From assembly GCA_016190625.1 (NCBI GenBank), contig JACPQF010000098.1, positions 1-33,514 of the forward strand: a DNA stretch of 33,514 bases. The letters are read 5' to 3'. The translations under genes and the position numbers were made by a program. The first letter of the stretch is position 1; each line of letters begins with the position of its first letter. Below, one piece after another: positions 7,673 to 16,010 of the stretch. The notes under the pieces are model-generated. The model was not told the DNA's origin. It searched no databases and worked only from the letters and a program-made list of their open reading frames with translations. The DNA comes from Chloroflexota bacterium. Its GTDB lineage: Bacteria > Chloroflexota > Dehalococcoidia > JACPQF01.

Positions 7673-8893
7673 ATGGATTTCGGCATTCCGGAAGAAGAAA
7701 AGATGATTGTGGAGGGGCTGCAACGGTTCAACGATCAGGTGTCTGTGCCGCTGGAGAAGGCGCATCATGAGCTGTTCAACAATGGCCGCTACACCTACGA
7801 CGAAGACGGGCGTGAGGTGCCGAAGGTTCAGGAGCTCAAGCGTCAGGTTAGGATGGAGGCGGCCAAAGCTGGCTACTATACCATCATCCTTCCCAAGGAA
7901 TTGGGTGGCGGAGGCCGCGGGGCCCTTACGACCTTCAACGTCTGGGAACTTCTAAACTCTGCCTATGGACCGGAGTACGAGTTGCCCCACTTGAGCGTTT
8001 CGCACTGGGCCCAAGGTCCGGGTCCCTTTCTGCTCGGACTCAAAGACCCCTATCGCAGCGAGATTCTTCCCTCCCTCAGCTCCGGCGAAAAGTCGGCTGC
8101 CTTCTGCTTGACAGAACCGGACGCCGGGTCTGACGCCTGGAATATGAAGACTTGCGCTGTTCGCGACGGCGACGATTGGGTGATCAACGGGACCAAGCAG
8201 TGGATGGGCAACGGCCCCTATGCGGACTACCTCATCGTCTTCGCCATCACCAACCCCGAGCTGGCGGCGGCGCGCCGGGGCGGGATCAGTTGTTTCTTCG
8301 TAGATGCCAAGTCGCCCGGCTTTTCCACCAGCGTCATTCGCATCTGGAACTTGATCGGTGGCATCCATGGAATCCTCTCCTTCTCCGACGTACGCGTGCC
8401 GCACAGCCACCTGGTCGGCGAGCTGGGGCAGGGATTTCGGCAGGCCATTTCCCAAGTTTCTATCGGCAGGCTGATGAATACCGCCCGGTGCGTTGGCTTG
8501 TCGCAGTGGGCGCTCAGGAAGGCGACGAAGTACAGCCAGGAGAGAATCGCCTTCAACGCGCCGATCTCCGCCAACCAGGGTATCTCCTTCCAGTTGGCCG
8601 ATTGCGCCATCGAGCTCTACGCCGCTAAGTGCATGGGCCTTCATCTTGCCTACCTCATCGACAAGGGCGAACGGGCGGTGAAAGAGACCGCCATGGCGAA
8701 GGCCTATTCCACGGAGGCGTGCTTCCGCATCTTCGACCGGGCCATCCAGGTCTTCGGCGGCATGGGTGTCACCAATGAGGTCGGCCTCTTTAAAGGGATG
8801 GCCGTTGCGAGAACCACACGCATCGCCGATGGGGCCAGCGAGATCCTCCGCCGGACGATCGCGCAGGAGCTCTTTCGGGGGAACCTCGACTAG
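7673..8893 (+). CDS. Acyl-CoA dehydrogenase (FAD-dependent)
   Basis: This 406-residue flavoprotein has the acyl-CoA dehydrogenase layout: an alpha-helical N-domain, the beta-domain motif F-C-L-T-E-P-D-A-G-S-D (about 144-154), and the C-terminal domain with Q-V-F-G-G-M-G-V-T. It should form a 2,3-double bond in an acyl-CoA and pass electrons to an ETF-like acceptor. The usual catalytic Glu of the Y-E-G-T-S motif is Asp386 in I-A-D-G-A-S-E, as in ACAD10/11-like relatives, so chain or branch specificity may be unusual. AGGAGG lies just upstream of the ATG. It heads a unit with the thiolase-like and DUF35 genes. No enoyl-CoA hydratase is present in the window. Confidence 0.93.
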   Translation: MDFGIPEEEKMIVEGLQRFNDQVSVPLEKAHHELFNNGRYTYDEDGREVPKVQELKRQVRMEAAKAGYYTIILPKELGGGGRGALTTFNVWELLNSAYGPEYELPHLSVSHWAQGPGPFLLGLKDPYRSEILPSLSSGEKSAAFCLTEPDAGSDAWNMKTCAVRDGDDWVINGTKQWMGNGPYADYLIVFAITNPELAAARRGGISCFFVDAKSPGFSTSVIRIWNLIGGIHGILSFSDVRVPHSHLVGELGQGFRQAISQVSIGRLMNTARCVGLSQWALRKATKYSQERIAFNAPISANQGISFQLADCAIELYAAKCMGLHLAYLIDKGERAVKETAMAKAYSTEACFRIFDRAIQVFGGMGVTNEVGLFKGMAVARTTRIADGASEILRRTIAQELFRGNLD

Positions 8894-8970
8894 CAGACTT
8901 GGCAGGTCGATCAGAGGACCAGGCTATTGGTGCCTCCGGCAAATCACATGAAATGAAGGAGTTGCTACGA

Positions 8971-10137
8971 ATGAGCGTATGGCCAATGAGGGACCAAACC
9001 GCTATCGTCGGCATCGGCGAGACAGAGTACACGAAATGGGGCCAGACAAGGCGCAGCGAATTTCAACTGGCCTGCGAGGCGATTCTCAAAGCCATTGAAG
9101 ATGCTGGACTCAACGTGAAGGACATCGATGGCCTCTGCTCCTATGCAGGAGACCGAAACGAGCCATCCCTACTCGCCACAGCTCTGGGCATTCCCCAGCT
9201 ACGCTTCTCCAACATGCTCTGGGGAGGCGGCGGCGGTGGCGGGAGCGGAGCTGTGCACAACGCCTGTATGGCCGTATTCTCTGGCTCAGCTAATCATGTA
9301 GTGGCCTTCCGGGCTTTGGCTCAGGGGCAATTCGGGCGCTTCGGCCAAAGCCGGACAGGCCAGAAGGTTAGCGGTGGTCAGGCCTACGGTGCGCCTTTCG
9401 GCTTGATGACCCCGGCTCAGCGCTTTGCCCTGCAGACGCGACGTCATATGCATCTCTACGGCACTACCAGCCGGCAGCTCGGAGCAGTGGCAGTAGCCTG
9501 CCGCAAACACGCTCAACATAACCCTCGGGCCATCATGTACGGTCGCCCCATGACTCTTGAAGATCATCAGAACTCTCGCATGATCGTCGACCCCTTCCGC
9601 CTCTACGACTGCTGCCTCGAGTCGGATGGGGCCGCGGCCGCGGTTATCACCTCGGCTGAGAGGGCAAAAAACTGTAAGCAGCGCCCGGTTTACATCATGG
9701 GCGTCTCCCAGGGTACCGGTTTCCAGCAGGGATCTTTTGCAGACAAGTCGAAGTTCGATACGGCGAACTTCGAGGAGGTAGCCAAGGACCTATACGAGCG
9801 GGCCGGCGTGACGCCACGGGATATCGACGTGGCCCAGATCTACGAGAACTTCACAGGCATGGTTATTATGTCCATCGAGAACCACGGCTTCTGCAAGAAG
9901 GGAGAAGGCGGACCTTTTGTGGAGGGCGGACGCATAGAATGGCCCGATGGAGAGTTGCCAATCAACACCAGCGGGGGGAATCTCTCGGAGGCCTACACCC
10001 ATGGATTCGAGCTGGTAACGGAGGCGGTCAGGCAGATGAGAGGAACGTCGACGTGCCAGGTCAAGGATGCTGAGATCTGCCTGGTAGCCAGCGGGCCCGG
10101 CGTGACGCCGGTGAGCGATATGATACTGAGGAGGTAG
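8971..10137 (+). CDS. Thiolase-fold protein lacking the nucleophilic Cys (SCP2/Ltp-like)
   Basis: This 388-residue protein has the thiolase fold of the SCP2/lipid-transfer type. It begins A-I-V-G-I-G-E-T-E-Y, carries a G-rich turn (seven Gly at 85-91) before G-A-V-H-N-A-C-M-A, and has N-T-S-G-G-N-L-S-E-A-Y-T-H-G near the C-terminus. The position of the thiolase nucleophile (C-G-S-G) is Gly (about residue 88). The second catalytic Cys motif near the end reads A-S-G-P-G. It is therefore probably not a true thiolase. Ltp2-type relatives paired with a DUF35 protein are retro-aldolases that cleave beta-hydroxyacyl-CoAs, which is the best analogy. The start at 8971 follows AAGGAG, and an upstream in-frame ATG at 8899 has no such site. 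It ends 7 nt before the DUF35 gene. Confidence 0.85.
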   Translation: MSVWPMRDQTAIVGIGETEYTKWGQTRRSEFQLACEAILKAIEDAGLNVKDIDGLCSYAGDRNEPSLLATALGIPQLRFSNMLWGGGGGGGSGAVHNACMAVFSGSANHVVAFRALAQGQFGRFGQSRTGQKVSGGQAYGAPFGLMTPAQRFALQTRRHMHLYGTTSRQLGAVAVACRKHAQHNPRAIMYGRPMTLEDHQNSRMIVDPFRLYDCCLESDGAAAAVITSAERAKNCKQRPVYIMGVSQGTGFQQGSFADKSKFDTANFEEVAKDLYERAGVTPRDIDVAQIYENFTGMVIMSIENHGFCKKGEGGPFVEGGRIEWPDGELPINTSGGNLSEAYTHGFELVTEAVRQMRGTSTCQVKDAEICLVASGPGVTPVSDMILRR

Positions 10138-10144
10138 ACGAGAA

Positions 10145-10570
10145 ATGCCCTACTTGCCCGCGGAAATACCCCTTCCCCAGCCCACGGTGGATGATGCGCC
10201 TTTTTGGGAGGCCTGCAAGAGGCAGGAGTTGGTCATCCAGCGTTGCAAGAACTGCGGCACATTCCGACACATGCCAATGCCCGTTTGTTATAACTGCCAG
10301 TCCTTCGACTTCGAGTGGGCGAAGGTGAGTGGAGAGGGGACTGTTTACAGCTACGCGAACGTGACCTATCCGACTCACCCGGCACTGAAAGACCGCGTGC
10401 CGTTCAACATCGTGGTTGTGGAGCTCCCGGACGCTGGCAACGTGAGGATGACCAGCAATGTCGTTGACACGCCTTTCGAGGAGCTCTACATAGGCATGCC
10501 CGTCGAAGTCGTATTCGAAGAGGTTACTGAACAGATAACCCTTCCCCGCTTCAAACGGGCGCAAACCTAG
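10145..10570 (+). CDS. DUF35 Zn-ribbon/OB-fold acyl-CoA-associated protein
   Basis: This 141-residue protein has a rubredoxin-like Zn ribbon with C34-x2-C37 and C48-x2-C51, followed by an OB-fold with V-S-G-E-G-T-V-Y-S-Y-A-N-V. Members bind next to thiolase-fold proteins and help hold the CoA substrate (for example the ChsH2 C-domain with Ltp2). The ribosome site AGGAGG overlaps the end of the thiolase-like gene, so the two are translated together and probably form a complex. Confidence 0.93.
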   Translation: MPYLPAEIPLPQPTVDDAPFWEACKRQELVIQRCKNCGTFRHMPMPVCYNCQSFDFEWAKVSGEGTVYSYANVTYPTHPALKDRVPFNIVVVELPDAGNVRMTSNVVDTPFEELYIGMPVEVVFEEVTEQITLPRFKRAQT

Positions 10571-10575
10571 ATACT

Positions 10576-10715
10576 TGGATTGACTTGGGGCGAAGCCTCT
10601 GCTACAATCAAGCAACGTACGACACTCCAAGCACAAATCTGCCTGGAGAGAGCGGGTGTGACGAAGAAGCTTTGAGCGAGCTTGAAGCGACGACGCCAAA
10701 GCGAGTTGCGCTGCC
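10576..10715 (+). promoter_or_regulatory. Dispersed promoter cassette, copy C
   Basis: TTGACT (10580-10585), a 17-nt spacer and TACAAT (10603-10608) form the best consensus of the four copies. The upstream operator-like part is missing, as similarity starts just before the -35 box. The downstream part extends through CAAGCAACGTACGACACTC and a GCTTTGAGCGAGCTTGAAGCGA block, also seen in copy D in front of the intact radical SAM gene. The next intact gene is the hydantoinase B homologue about 400 nt away. Confidence 0.75.
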
Positions 10716-10779
10716 CCCGAGAGACAATGATGCCTCAGATTCTCCAAGTCGGACGAGGGCCGAAGACGACCCCCAGAAG

Positions 10780-10870
10780 CCTCAATGTTATAGCGACCAG
10801 ATAGCTCAGTTCTTTGATTCCCTGAAGTCGCCAGCAGAAAAAGGTCAGTAGGGCAAGATTCGGCAGACGA
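10780..10870 (+). pseudogene. Radical SAM gene remnant, 3' end only
   Basis: Translation just before the TAG at 10849-10851 gives I-A-Q-F-F-D-S-L-K-S-P-A-E-K-G, nearly identical to the last residues of the radical SAM protein ending at 17402. Nucleotide similarity continues about 20 nt beyond the stop. Together with copy C of the promoter cassette, this looks like a radical SAM transcription unit whose body has been deleted. The following stretch (10866-10950) can be read as D-E-Y-W-E-Y-Y-R-V-A-T-D-P-G-M-Y-M-K-L in another frame, which I do not recognise. Confidence 0.65.
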
Positions 10871-11004
10871 GTACTGGGAGTACTACCGGGTCGCCACGGA
10901 TCCGGGCATGTACATGAAGCTTTCGGAGGCGAGGAGACAGTTGGGAGGATACTGGCGGAGGAGACCCCTGAGCTGCCGGTTAGCTTACAGAGAGAAGGAA
11001 GGAT

Positions 11005-12738
11005 ATGCAGTACGATCCGGTGACCCTGAATATCATCTGGAACAGACTGATCTCGATCTGTGATGAAGCGGAGACCGGGGTGATCAGGACGGCCTTCTCC
11101 CCTGTCATCAGAGAGTCGAGGGATATGTGCTGTTGCCTGGTTGACCCTAAGGGTGACTCCTTTGCTCAGGGCTCCCTCGGTATTGCCGTCTTCGCCGGCT
11201 GCACACCGCTCATTGCTAAGGAAGTTTTGCGAAGAGTCCCAGCGGAGACGCTGGAACCAGGGGATATCGTCATCAACAACGATCCATGGGAGAACTCCGG
11301 CCACCTTTACGATGTCTTCGCCTTGGAACCCATTTTCTACAGGGGCAAGCTGGTGGCGTTGGCTGGCAGTATCGTCCACTGGCCTGACATCGGTGGCCGT
11401 GGCCTGACGGCAGATAACCGCTCCATCTTCGAGGAAGGCCTTCTCTTGCGGTCGGTCAAGATCGCCAGGAAAGGGCAGTTCAACGAGGAGGTGCTGCAGA
11501 TCATTCGGGATAACGTGCGCTATCCCGACGACGTGATGTGGGACTTCAATTCCCAGCTTGTGGGTAACAACCTGATGAGGAACAAGCTGATAGAGTTGAT
11601 TGAAACGCAGGGAATCGAGGATTTCGGGACGTTGTCGGAGACCATTCTCGCCCGCTCGGAAGGGGCGATGCGGGAGACCATAGCCAAGATACCGGATGGG
11701 GACTATGAAGGAGAGACTCAGGGATTCGGCATTGATGGAGACTTTACCGCCAAGGCGAGGGTAAGCGTTCGGGGCACAGACATACATGTTGACTACACTG
11801 GCACCTCTTCGCAAAGCGAGTGGGCCATCAACTCTATGCCCCAGTACAGCAAGGCTCAGACCCTCATCGGCATCAAGGCGCTAGTGGCTCCCCATTTGCC
11901 AAACAACAGTGGGCAGGCGCGGCCGGTGACAGTGACAATGCCCTTGGGAACCATAGTGAACCCGAGGCCACGGTCGGTTGGCGCTGCCTGTCGCCATATA
12001 TTGGGTGACTTGTGCATCTATGCCGTATACGGGGCGCTGGCCCAAGGCCTTCCAGAGCGGATGCAGGCGGAAACCCGTGCGGGCGTCGGGGCGTTCGGGG
12101 TACAGGGCATCGACGATAATGGCAGGTTGTTCCATGCTCTGCTGCACCACACCTCTGGCATGGGCGGCCGGTACAATGGCGATGGTCCAGGTAGCGTTGC
12201 TTGGCCTCCCAACATGGCAAATTCTCCCACGGAGATTCAGGAGTATGTTGCGCCTGCCCTCCTAGTCGAGAGGCTTCAGATGAGAACTGATTCAGGTGGG
12301 CCGGGGAAGTATCGAGGGGGATGTGGTGCAGAGTATGATGTGAGGATCATGGGCAAGGCATCTCTGGCATGCTTCCCGAAGATGAAGGGAATCATGCCAG
12401 AGGCGCGTGGTTTACTAGGCGGCCATCCAGGTGCAGCAGGCGGTGTTGCCATCAATGGGACCCCACTTCCAGACATGAGAGCCTTTGACGTGAGAGGTGG
12501 CGACCTAATCAGCGTAAAGATGTATGGCGGAGGGGGCGTCGGTGACCCCTTGGAGCGAGACCCGGCGTTGGTGCTAGAGGATGCCGTTTCGGGGCTGGTT
12601 TCGCCAGAGCAAGCGGCCGCGAGCTACGGTGTAGTGCTAGATATGGCGGCGGAAAGGGTGGACTGGGAAGGCACGGCGAAGCTGAGACGGTTTCGGCGGG
12701 GAGGGGAGTCGTCTCTTTCCGGCAGCCGGGCAGGATAG
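11005..12738 (+). CDS. Hydantoinase B / carboxylase alpha-type subunit (HyuB family)
   Basis: This 577-residue protein belongs to the hydantoinase B/oxoprolinase family. It opens with D-P-V-T-L-N-I-I-W-N-R-L and continues with S-x-x-I-R-E-S-R-D, I-N-N-D-P-W-E-N-S-G-H and G-G-R-G in the metal-site region. Near the C-terminus it has S-G-G-P-G-K-Y-R-G-G-C-G and G-G-G-V-G-D-P. Together with HyuA partners these enzymes carry out ATP-dependent hydrolysis of cyclic amides or carboxylation of ketones. Here the B gene precedes the A gene, 71 nt apart, and no gamma subunit is nearby. A ribosome site GAAGGA precedes the ATG. The substrate cannot be decided from sequence alone. It is distinct from the acetone-carboxylase-type set at 23600-28396. 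Confidence 0.92.
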   Translation: MQYDPVTLNIIWNRLISICDEAETGVIRTAFSPVIRESRDMCCCLVDPKGDSFAQGSLGIAVFAGCTPLIAKEVLRRVPAETLEPGDIVINNDPWENSGHLYDVFALEPIFYRGKLVALAGSIVHWPDIGGRGLTADNRSIFEEGLLLRSVKIARKGQFNEEVLQIIRDNVRYPDDVMWDFNSQLVGNNLMRNKLIELIETQGIEDFGTLSETILARSEGAMRETIAKIPDGDYEGETQGFGIDGDFTAKARVSVRGTDIHVDYTGTSSQSEWAINSMPQYSKAQTLIGIKALVAPHLPNNSGQARPVTVTMPLGTIVNPRPRSVGAACRHILGDLCIYAVYGALAQGLPERMQAETRAGVGAFGVQGIDDNGRLFHALLHHTSGMGGRYNGDGPGSVAWPPNMANSPTEIQEYVAPALLVERLQMRTDSGGPGKYRGGCGAEYDVRIMGKASLACFPKMKGIMPEARGLLGGHPGAAGGVAINGTPLPDMRAFDVRGGDLISVKMYGGGGVGDPLERDPALVLEDAVSGLVSPEQAAASYGVVLDMAAERVDWEGTAKLRRFRRGGESSLSGSRAG

Positions 12739-12809
12739 CATGAGCAAGCCGCGAGTGGAAGGGTGCGGTGGCTGTGAAACTAATTTAAACAAAGTGAGGA
12801 GTCAGACCT

Positions 12810-14909
12810 GTGGAGAGGGCGTTTCGGCTAGGCTTTGATATCGGTGGCACGTTCACCGACCTCGTGATTCTCGACGACGTTGCGGGAACCATGCGGATCA
12901 GCAAGATGTTGACTACCCCTAAGGATCCTTCACTAGCCGTTGTCGAAGGGCTGCACCGCCTGCTGTCTTCGGGAGGCGTCAGGGCAGAGGATATAACCAG
13001 TGTGGTTCATGCCACCACATTGGGCACTAATGCCATTATCGAAAGGAAGGGAGCGCGAACCGCCCTTATTACCACCGCCGGGTTTCGAGACGTGCTGCAG
13101 CTTGCGCGAGAGCATCGGTACGATGCCTACGATTACTTTCTGGAATTTCCGACGCCGTTGGTGCCGCGCCACTTGAGGTTTGAAGTGAGAGAGAGACTGC
13201 GGACAGGCGGCGAGGTGCTGGTGCCACTGGATCCTGACGAGGTAAGGGGTCTCGTTCCTAAATTGATGGCGAGGGAAATAGAATCCGTGGCGGTCTGTCT
13301 GCTGCATTGTTTTGACAACCCAGCCCATGAGGAAGCCATCGGAAGGATTCTAGCTGAGGAGGCTCCGCAGATACCTGTAAGTCTGTCGAGTAAGGTAGCG
13401 CCAGGGATCAGGGAGTACGAACGAACATCGACAACGGTAGCGAACGCTTATATTCGCCCGCTGGTGCGATGGTACCTGAGGCGGCTTGAGCAGGAGTTCA
13501 AGGATGCGGGTGTGAAGCGCCAGTTGTACATTATGCTGTCGAACGGGGGACTGATGGCATTTTCTGCGGTAGAGGAAGTGCCTGTGCGGATGGTCGAATC
13601 CGGTCCCGCGGCGGGCGCACTGGCGGCGGCCTATTATGGCCGGTTGACCGGTAATAGGAATCTGATCAGCTTCGACATGGGGGGTACCACTGCTAAGGTC
13701 AGTTTGGTAGACGAGGGAATGCCGCGGGCTGGGACAGAGACCGAAGTGGCTCGTGTGGCTCGCTTCAAGAAAGGGAGCGGTCTGCCGCTACAGACGCGGT
13801 GCGTGGAGCTTATCGAGATTGGGGCGGGAGGAGGGAGCATCGCCTACATCGATGAGCTGGGGCTGTTGAAGGTAGGTCCTACTAGCGCCGCGGCGGACCC
13901 TGGTCCGGCATGTTACGGGCTTGGAGGGACGGAGCCGACAGTCACGGACGCGACCCTTCTTCTCGGGTATCTAGACGACGAGTATTTTCTCGGCGGGGAG
14001 ATGAAGCTAGACAGAGACGCGGCCTGCACTGCAGTGAATGAGAAGATCGGCAAGCCCCTTGGCTTCGACTTGACCACTGCGGCAGCAGGGGTGTATGAGA
14101 CCGTTAACGAGAACATGGCTTCGGCGGCGCGAATTCACGTGGCAGAGCGAGGGGAGGATCCGAGGCGGTATACTCTATTTGCCTTTGGTGGAGCCGGGCC
14201 GGTGCATGGCTGCTATGTAGCCAAGAAAACAGGAGTTGGGCGGGTAATCGTTCCCCTCGGGGCGGGAGCCCTCTCTGCGCTTGGTCTTCTGGTAACTCCG
14301 GTGGCCATGGATTTTGTCCAGTCCTACGCTGCTCCGCTTGGTGTTCTGAATTGGGAGCGTCTAAACGGGATGTACGACAAGATGGAAAGCGAAGGTCGAG
14401 CGGCCTTATTGGAGTCAGGGGTTAGGGCCGAGGATATCCGCTTTGAGCGGAGTGCGGATTTGCGGTATGTGGGGCAAGGTTTTGAGGTGACAGCGCCAAT
14501 CCCATTGGGGAGGCTGTCGGCACAGGATAGCGAGGAGATCCAGACCAGCTTCCACCGGGTTTATGAAAAGCTATACGGGCGCTACAGCCGTGATTCCGCG
14601 GTGGAAGCCGTAAACTGGCGGCTCTTGGCCACTGGGCCAATGCCCACAGTTGACCTGAAGACCGAGGGCGGGCCTGTCGGTGTTGAGGACGCGCTGAGGG
14701 GAAAGAGGCAGGTATATCTGCCTGAGATCAAGAGCTTTACAGAGTGTGTGGTGTATGACCACTATCGGCTAATGGAAGGCACCACCTTTGAAGGGCCGGC
14801 AATAGTTGAGCAAAGGGAGGCCACGACGGTAGTGCCGCAGGGGGCTAGGGTTGCGGTGGACCGGTACCAGAATCTTGTCATTGACCTGAGCGGTTCCAAC
14901 CATAGCTGA
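12810..14909 (+). CDS. Hydantoinase A / carboxylase beta-type subunit (HyuA family)
   Basis: This 699-residue protein is an ASKHA-fold ATPase of the HyuA family. It shows the phosphate-1 motif D-I-G-G-T-F-T-D (10-17), D-M-G-G-T-T-A-K in the second half, I-G-A-G-G-G-S-I, G-P-A-C-Y-G-x-G-G-x-x-P-T-V-T-D-A and F-G-G-A-G-P-V-H. These domains phosphorylate the carbonyl or amide substrate at the expense of ATP for the HyuB partner. It starts at GTG after GAGGAG. It is followed directly by the remains of an AFOR gene, so the present operon end is rearranged. Confidence 0.92.
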   Translation: MERAFRLGFDIGGTFTDLVILDDVAGTMRISKMLTTPKDPSLAVVEGLHRLLSSGGVRAEDITSVVHATTLGTNAIIERKGARTALITTAGFRDVLQLAREHRYDAYDYFLEFPTPLVPRHLRFEVRERLRTGGEVLVPLDPDEVRGLVPKLMAREIESVAVCLLHCFDNPAHEEAIGRILAEEAPQIPVSLSSKVAPGIREYERTSTTVANAYIRPLVRWYLRRLEQEFKDAGVKRQLYIMLSNGGLMAFSAVEEVPVRMVESGPAAGALAAAYYGRLTGNRNLISFDMGGTTAKVSLVDEGMPRAGTETEVARVARFKKGSGLPLQTRCVELIEIGAGGGSIAYIDELGLLKVGPTSAAADPGPACYGLGGTEPTVTDATLLLGYLDDEYFLGGEMKLDRDAACTAVNEKIGKPLGFDLTTAAAGVYETVNENMASAARIHVAERGEDPRRYTLFAFGGAGPVHGCYVAKKTGVGRVIVPLGAGALSALGLLVTPVAMDFVQSYAAPLGVLNWERLNGMYDKMESEGRAALLESGVRAEDIRFERSADLRYVGQGFEVTAPIPLGRLSAQDSEEIQTSFHRVYEKLYGRYSRDSAVEAVNWRLLATGPMPTVDLKTEGGPVGVEDALRGKRQVYLPEIKSFTECVVYDHYRLMEGTTFEGPAIVEQREATTVVPQGARVAVDRYQNLVIDLSGSNHS

Positions 14910-15093
14910 CCCAGCGGAGAGGAAGCGGCAGGCGATTGAGACGGTCCTAATGGCCAAGAACGAGTATCTGTCCTTGCCGCTTGTGGACGTGGACGTACCC
15001 AACGGGATCACTTCCAAGATCGGCGAGGTGACAAACTACCACGGGTCCGATCTCTGGGGACGCACCTATAAGACGATCACCCACGGCAAGTAG
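14905..15093 (+). other. Unrecognised short reading frame after HyuA
   Basis: An open stretch of 62 codons reads A-D-P-A-E-R-K-R-Q-A-I-E near its start and G-S-D-L-W-G-R-T-Y-K near its end. It overlaps the last codons of the HyuA gene and stops at TAG. The internal ATG at 14950 has no convincing ribosome site. It could be a middle piece of the same AFOR gene whose C-terminus follows in another frame, but I cannot establish that. Confidence 0.3.
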
Positions 15094-15094
15094 G

Positions 15095-15421
15095 TCGACG
15101 TACATCGCCGATGCGCTGAACGTAGTCACCGGCTGGGACATGGATGCCGATGAGACGATGGAAGTGGGTAGGAGGACAGTCAACCTCCTGAGGGCCTTCA
15201 ACGTGAGGCACGGGATAACGCCGGAGACCGAGGCTCCTTCGGTGCGCTATGGCTCAATCCCTACCGACGGCCCTGCCAAGGGTAGGAACATTGACCTCGA
15301 ATGGGAGAGAATGATGGACAACTACTACAGTCTGATGGGCTGGGACCGAAAGACGGGAAAGCTGCTTCCCGAAACCCTGCGTCGATACGGCCTCGAGAGG
15401 GAGTTGGAGGACCTATGGTAG
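15095..15421 (+). pseudogene. Aldehyde ferredoxin oxidoreductase remnant, C-terminal domain
   Basis: About 108 codons match the C-terminal helical domain of tungsten aldehyde ferredoxin oxidoreductases: A-L-N-V-V-T-G-W-D-M, N-L-L-R-A-F-N-V-R-H-G, D-G-P-A-K-G-R, and the closing M-M-D-N-Y-Y-S-L-M-G-W-D with L-R-R-Y-G-L-E. A complete enzyme is about 600 residues. The tungstopterin and 4Fe-4S domains are absent, so at least 450 codons have been lost. The stop overlaps the MoaD start (ATGGTAG), the coupling expected of an AFOR-MoaD operon. A peptide starting at the ATG at 15140 could still be made but would not be active. Confidence 0.75.
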
Positions 15422-15732
15422 AGCATGGTGCTGGAAAGGTGCGAGTGGAAATCGTTCCCTGGCTGACCCAATCGTTTGGTCAGAAGGGCTCTTCACGCCT
15501 GGTCATGGAAGAGGAGGTCGGTGGGGAAGACACCTTACTCGACCTCCTGTCCTCGATGAACGCAAGGTATCCCGCCGTAGGCGAGGTCATAGTCGACCTG
15601 AAGAGCGGGCGTCTATTCGCGCACGTAAACGTTGTGCTTAACGACACCTTGGTTGCCAATGGAGCGGCGCTCGACCAGCCCATACGGTGTGGAGACACGC
15701 TGACACTCCTGCCTGCCTATGTGGGAGGCTAG
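15415..15732 (+). CDS. MoaD/ThiS-family sulfur carrier
   Basis: This 105-residue beta-grasp protein ends in L-L-P-A-Y-V-G-G. The C-terminal Gly-Gly is the site of thiocarboxylate formation in MoaD-like carriers for pterin (Mo/W) cofactor synthesis. The middle D-T-L-L-D-L-L and V-N-V-V-L-N-D are typical. MoaD genes are common directly after AFOR genes, and here the ATG overlaps the AFOR remnant's stop codon. The carrier itself appears intact, so it may now serve another tungsten or molybdenum enzyme elsewhere. Confidence 0.85.
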   Translation: MVEHGAGKVRVEIVPWLTQSFGQKGSSRLVMEEEVGGEDTLLDLLSSMNARYPAVGEVIVDLKSGRLFAHVNVVLNDTLVANGAALDQPIRCGDTLTLLPAYVGG

Positions 15733-15797
15733 AAGAACTCGGTTGCTTAAACGCATATGGACCACGTTTAGCGAGATGCCTTTGCCAAGCGCGCCAA

Positions 15798-15970
15798 GAG
15801 ATTAGATCATCGTTGGATCAATTGGTGGATTGACGCGGGGCGAAGCCTCTGTTACGATCAAGCCAGTTTCGATACTCGAAGCACATATCCACTTGGAGAG
15901 AGCGGGTGGGACGAAGACGCTTTGAGCGAGCTTGAGGCGATGATGCCGACGCCAAAGCGAGTGGTGAAAA
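15798..15970 (+). promoter_or_regulatory. Dispersed promoter cassette, copy D
   Basis: TTGACG (15830-15835), a 17-nt spacer and TACGAT (15853-15858) precede the intact radical SAM gene. Upstream is the full GAGATTAGATCATCGTTGG block with the TCAAT/ATTGA inverted pair over the -35 box. Downstream are the CTTGGAGAGAGCGGGTG block and the GCTTTGAGCGAGCTTGA block shared with copies A and C. It is the most complete of the four copies. The rest of the 15733-16010 gap holds nothing else that I can recognise. Confidence 0.75.
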
Positions 15971-16010
15971 GCCGCTGAGGGTCAAGAAAACGAAACAAGG
16001 AGGACAGGCA

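Noticed and set aside
8971-10137. Acetyl-CoA acetyltransferase assignment
   Set aside because: Both thiolase Cys positions are missing, so thiolysis is not supported.
10735-11814. Minus-strand open frame of about 360 codons
   Set aside because: It is antisense to the start of the HyuB gene and lacks a ribosome site or recognisable motif.
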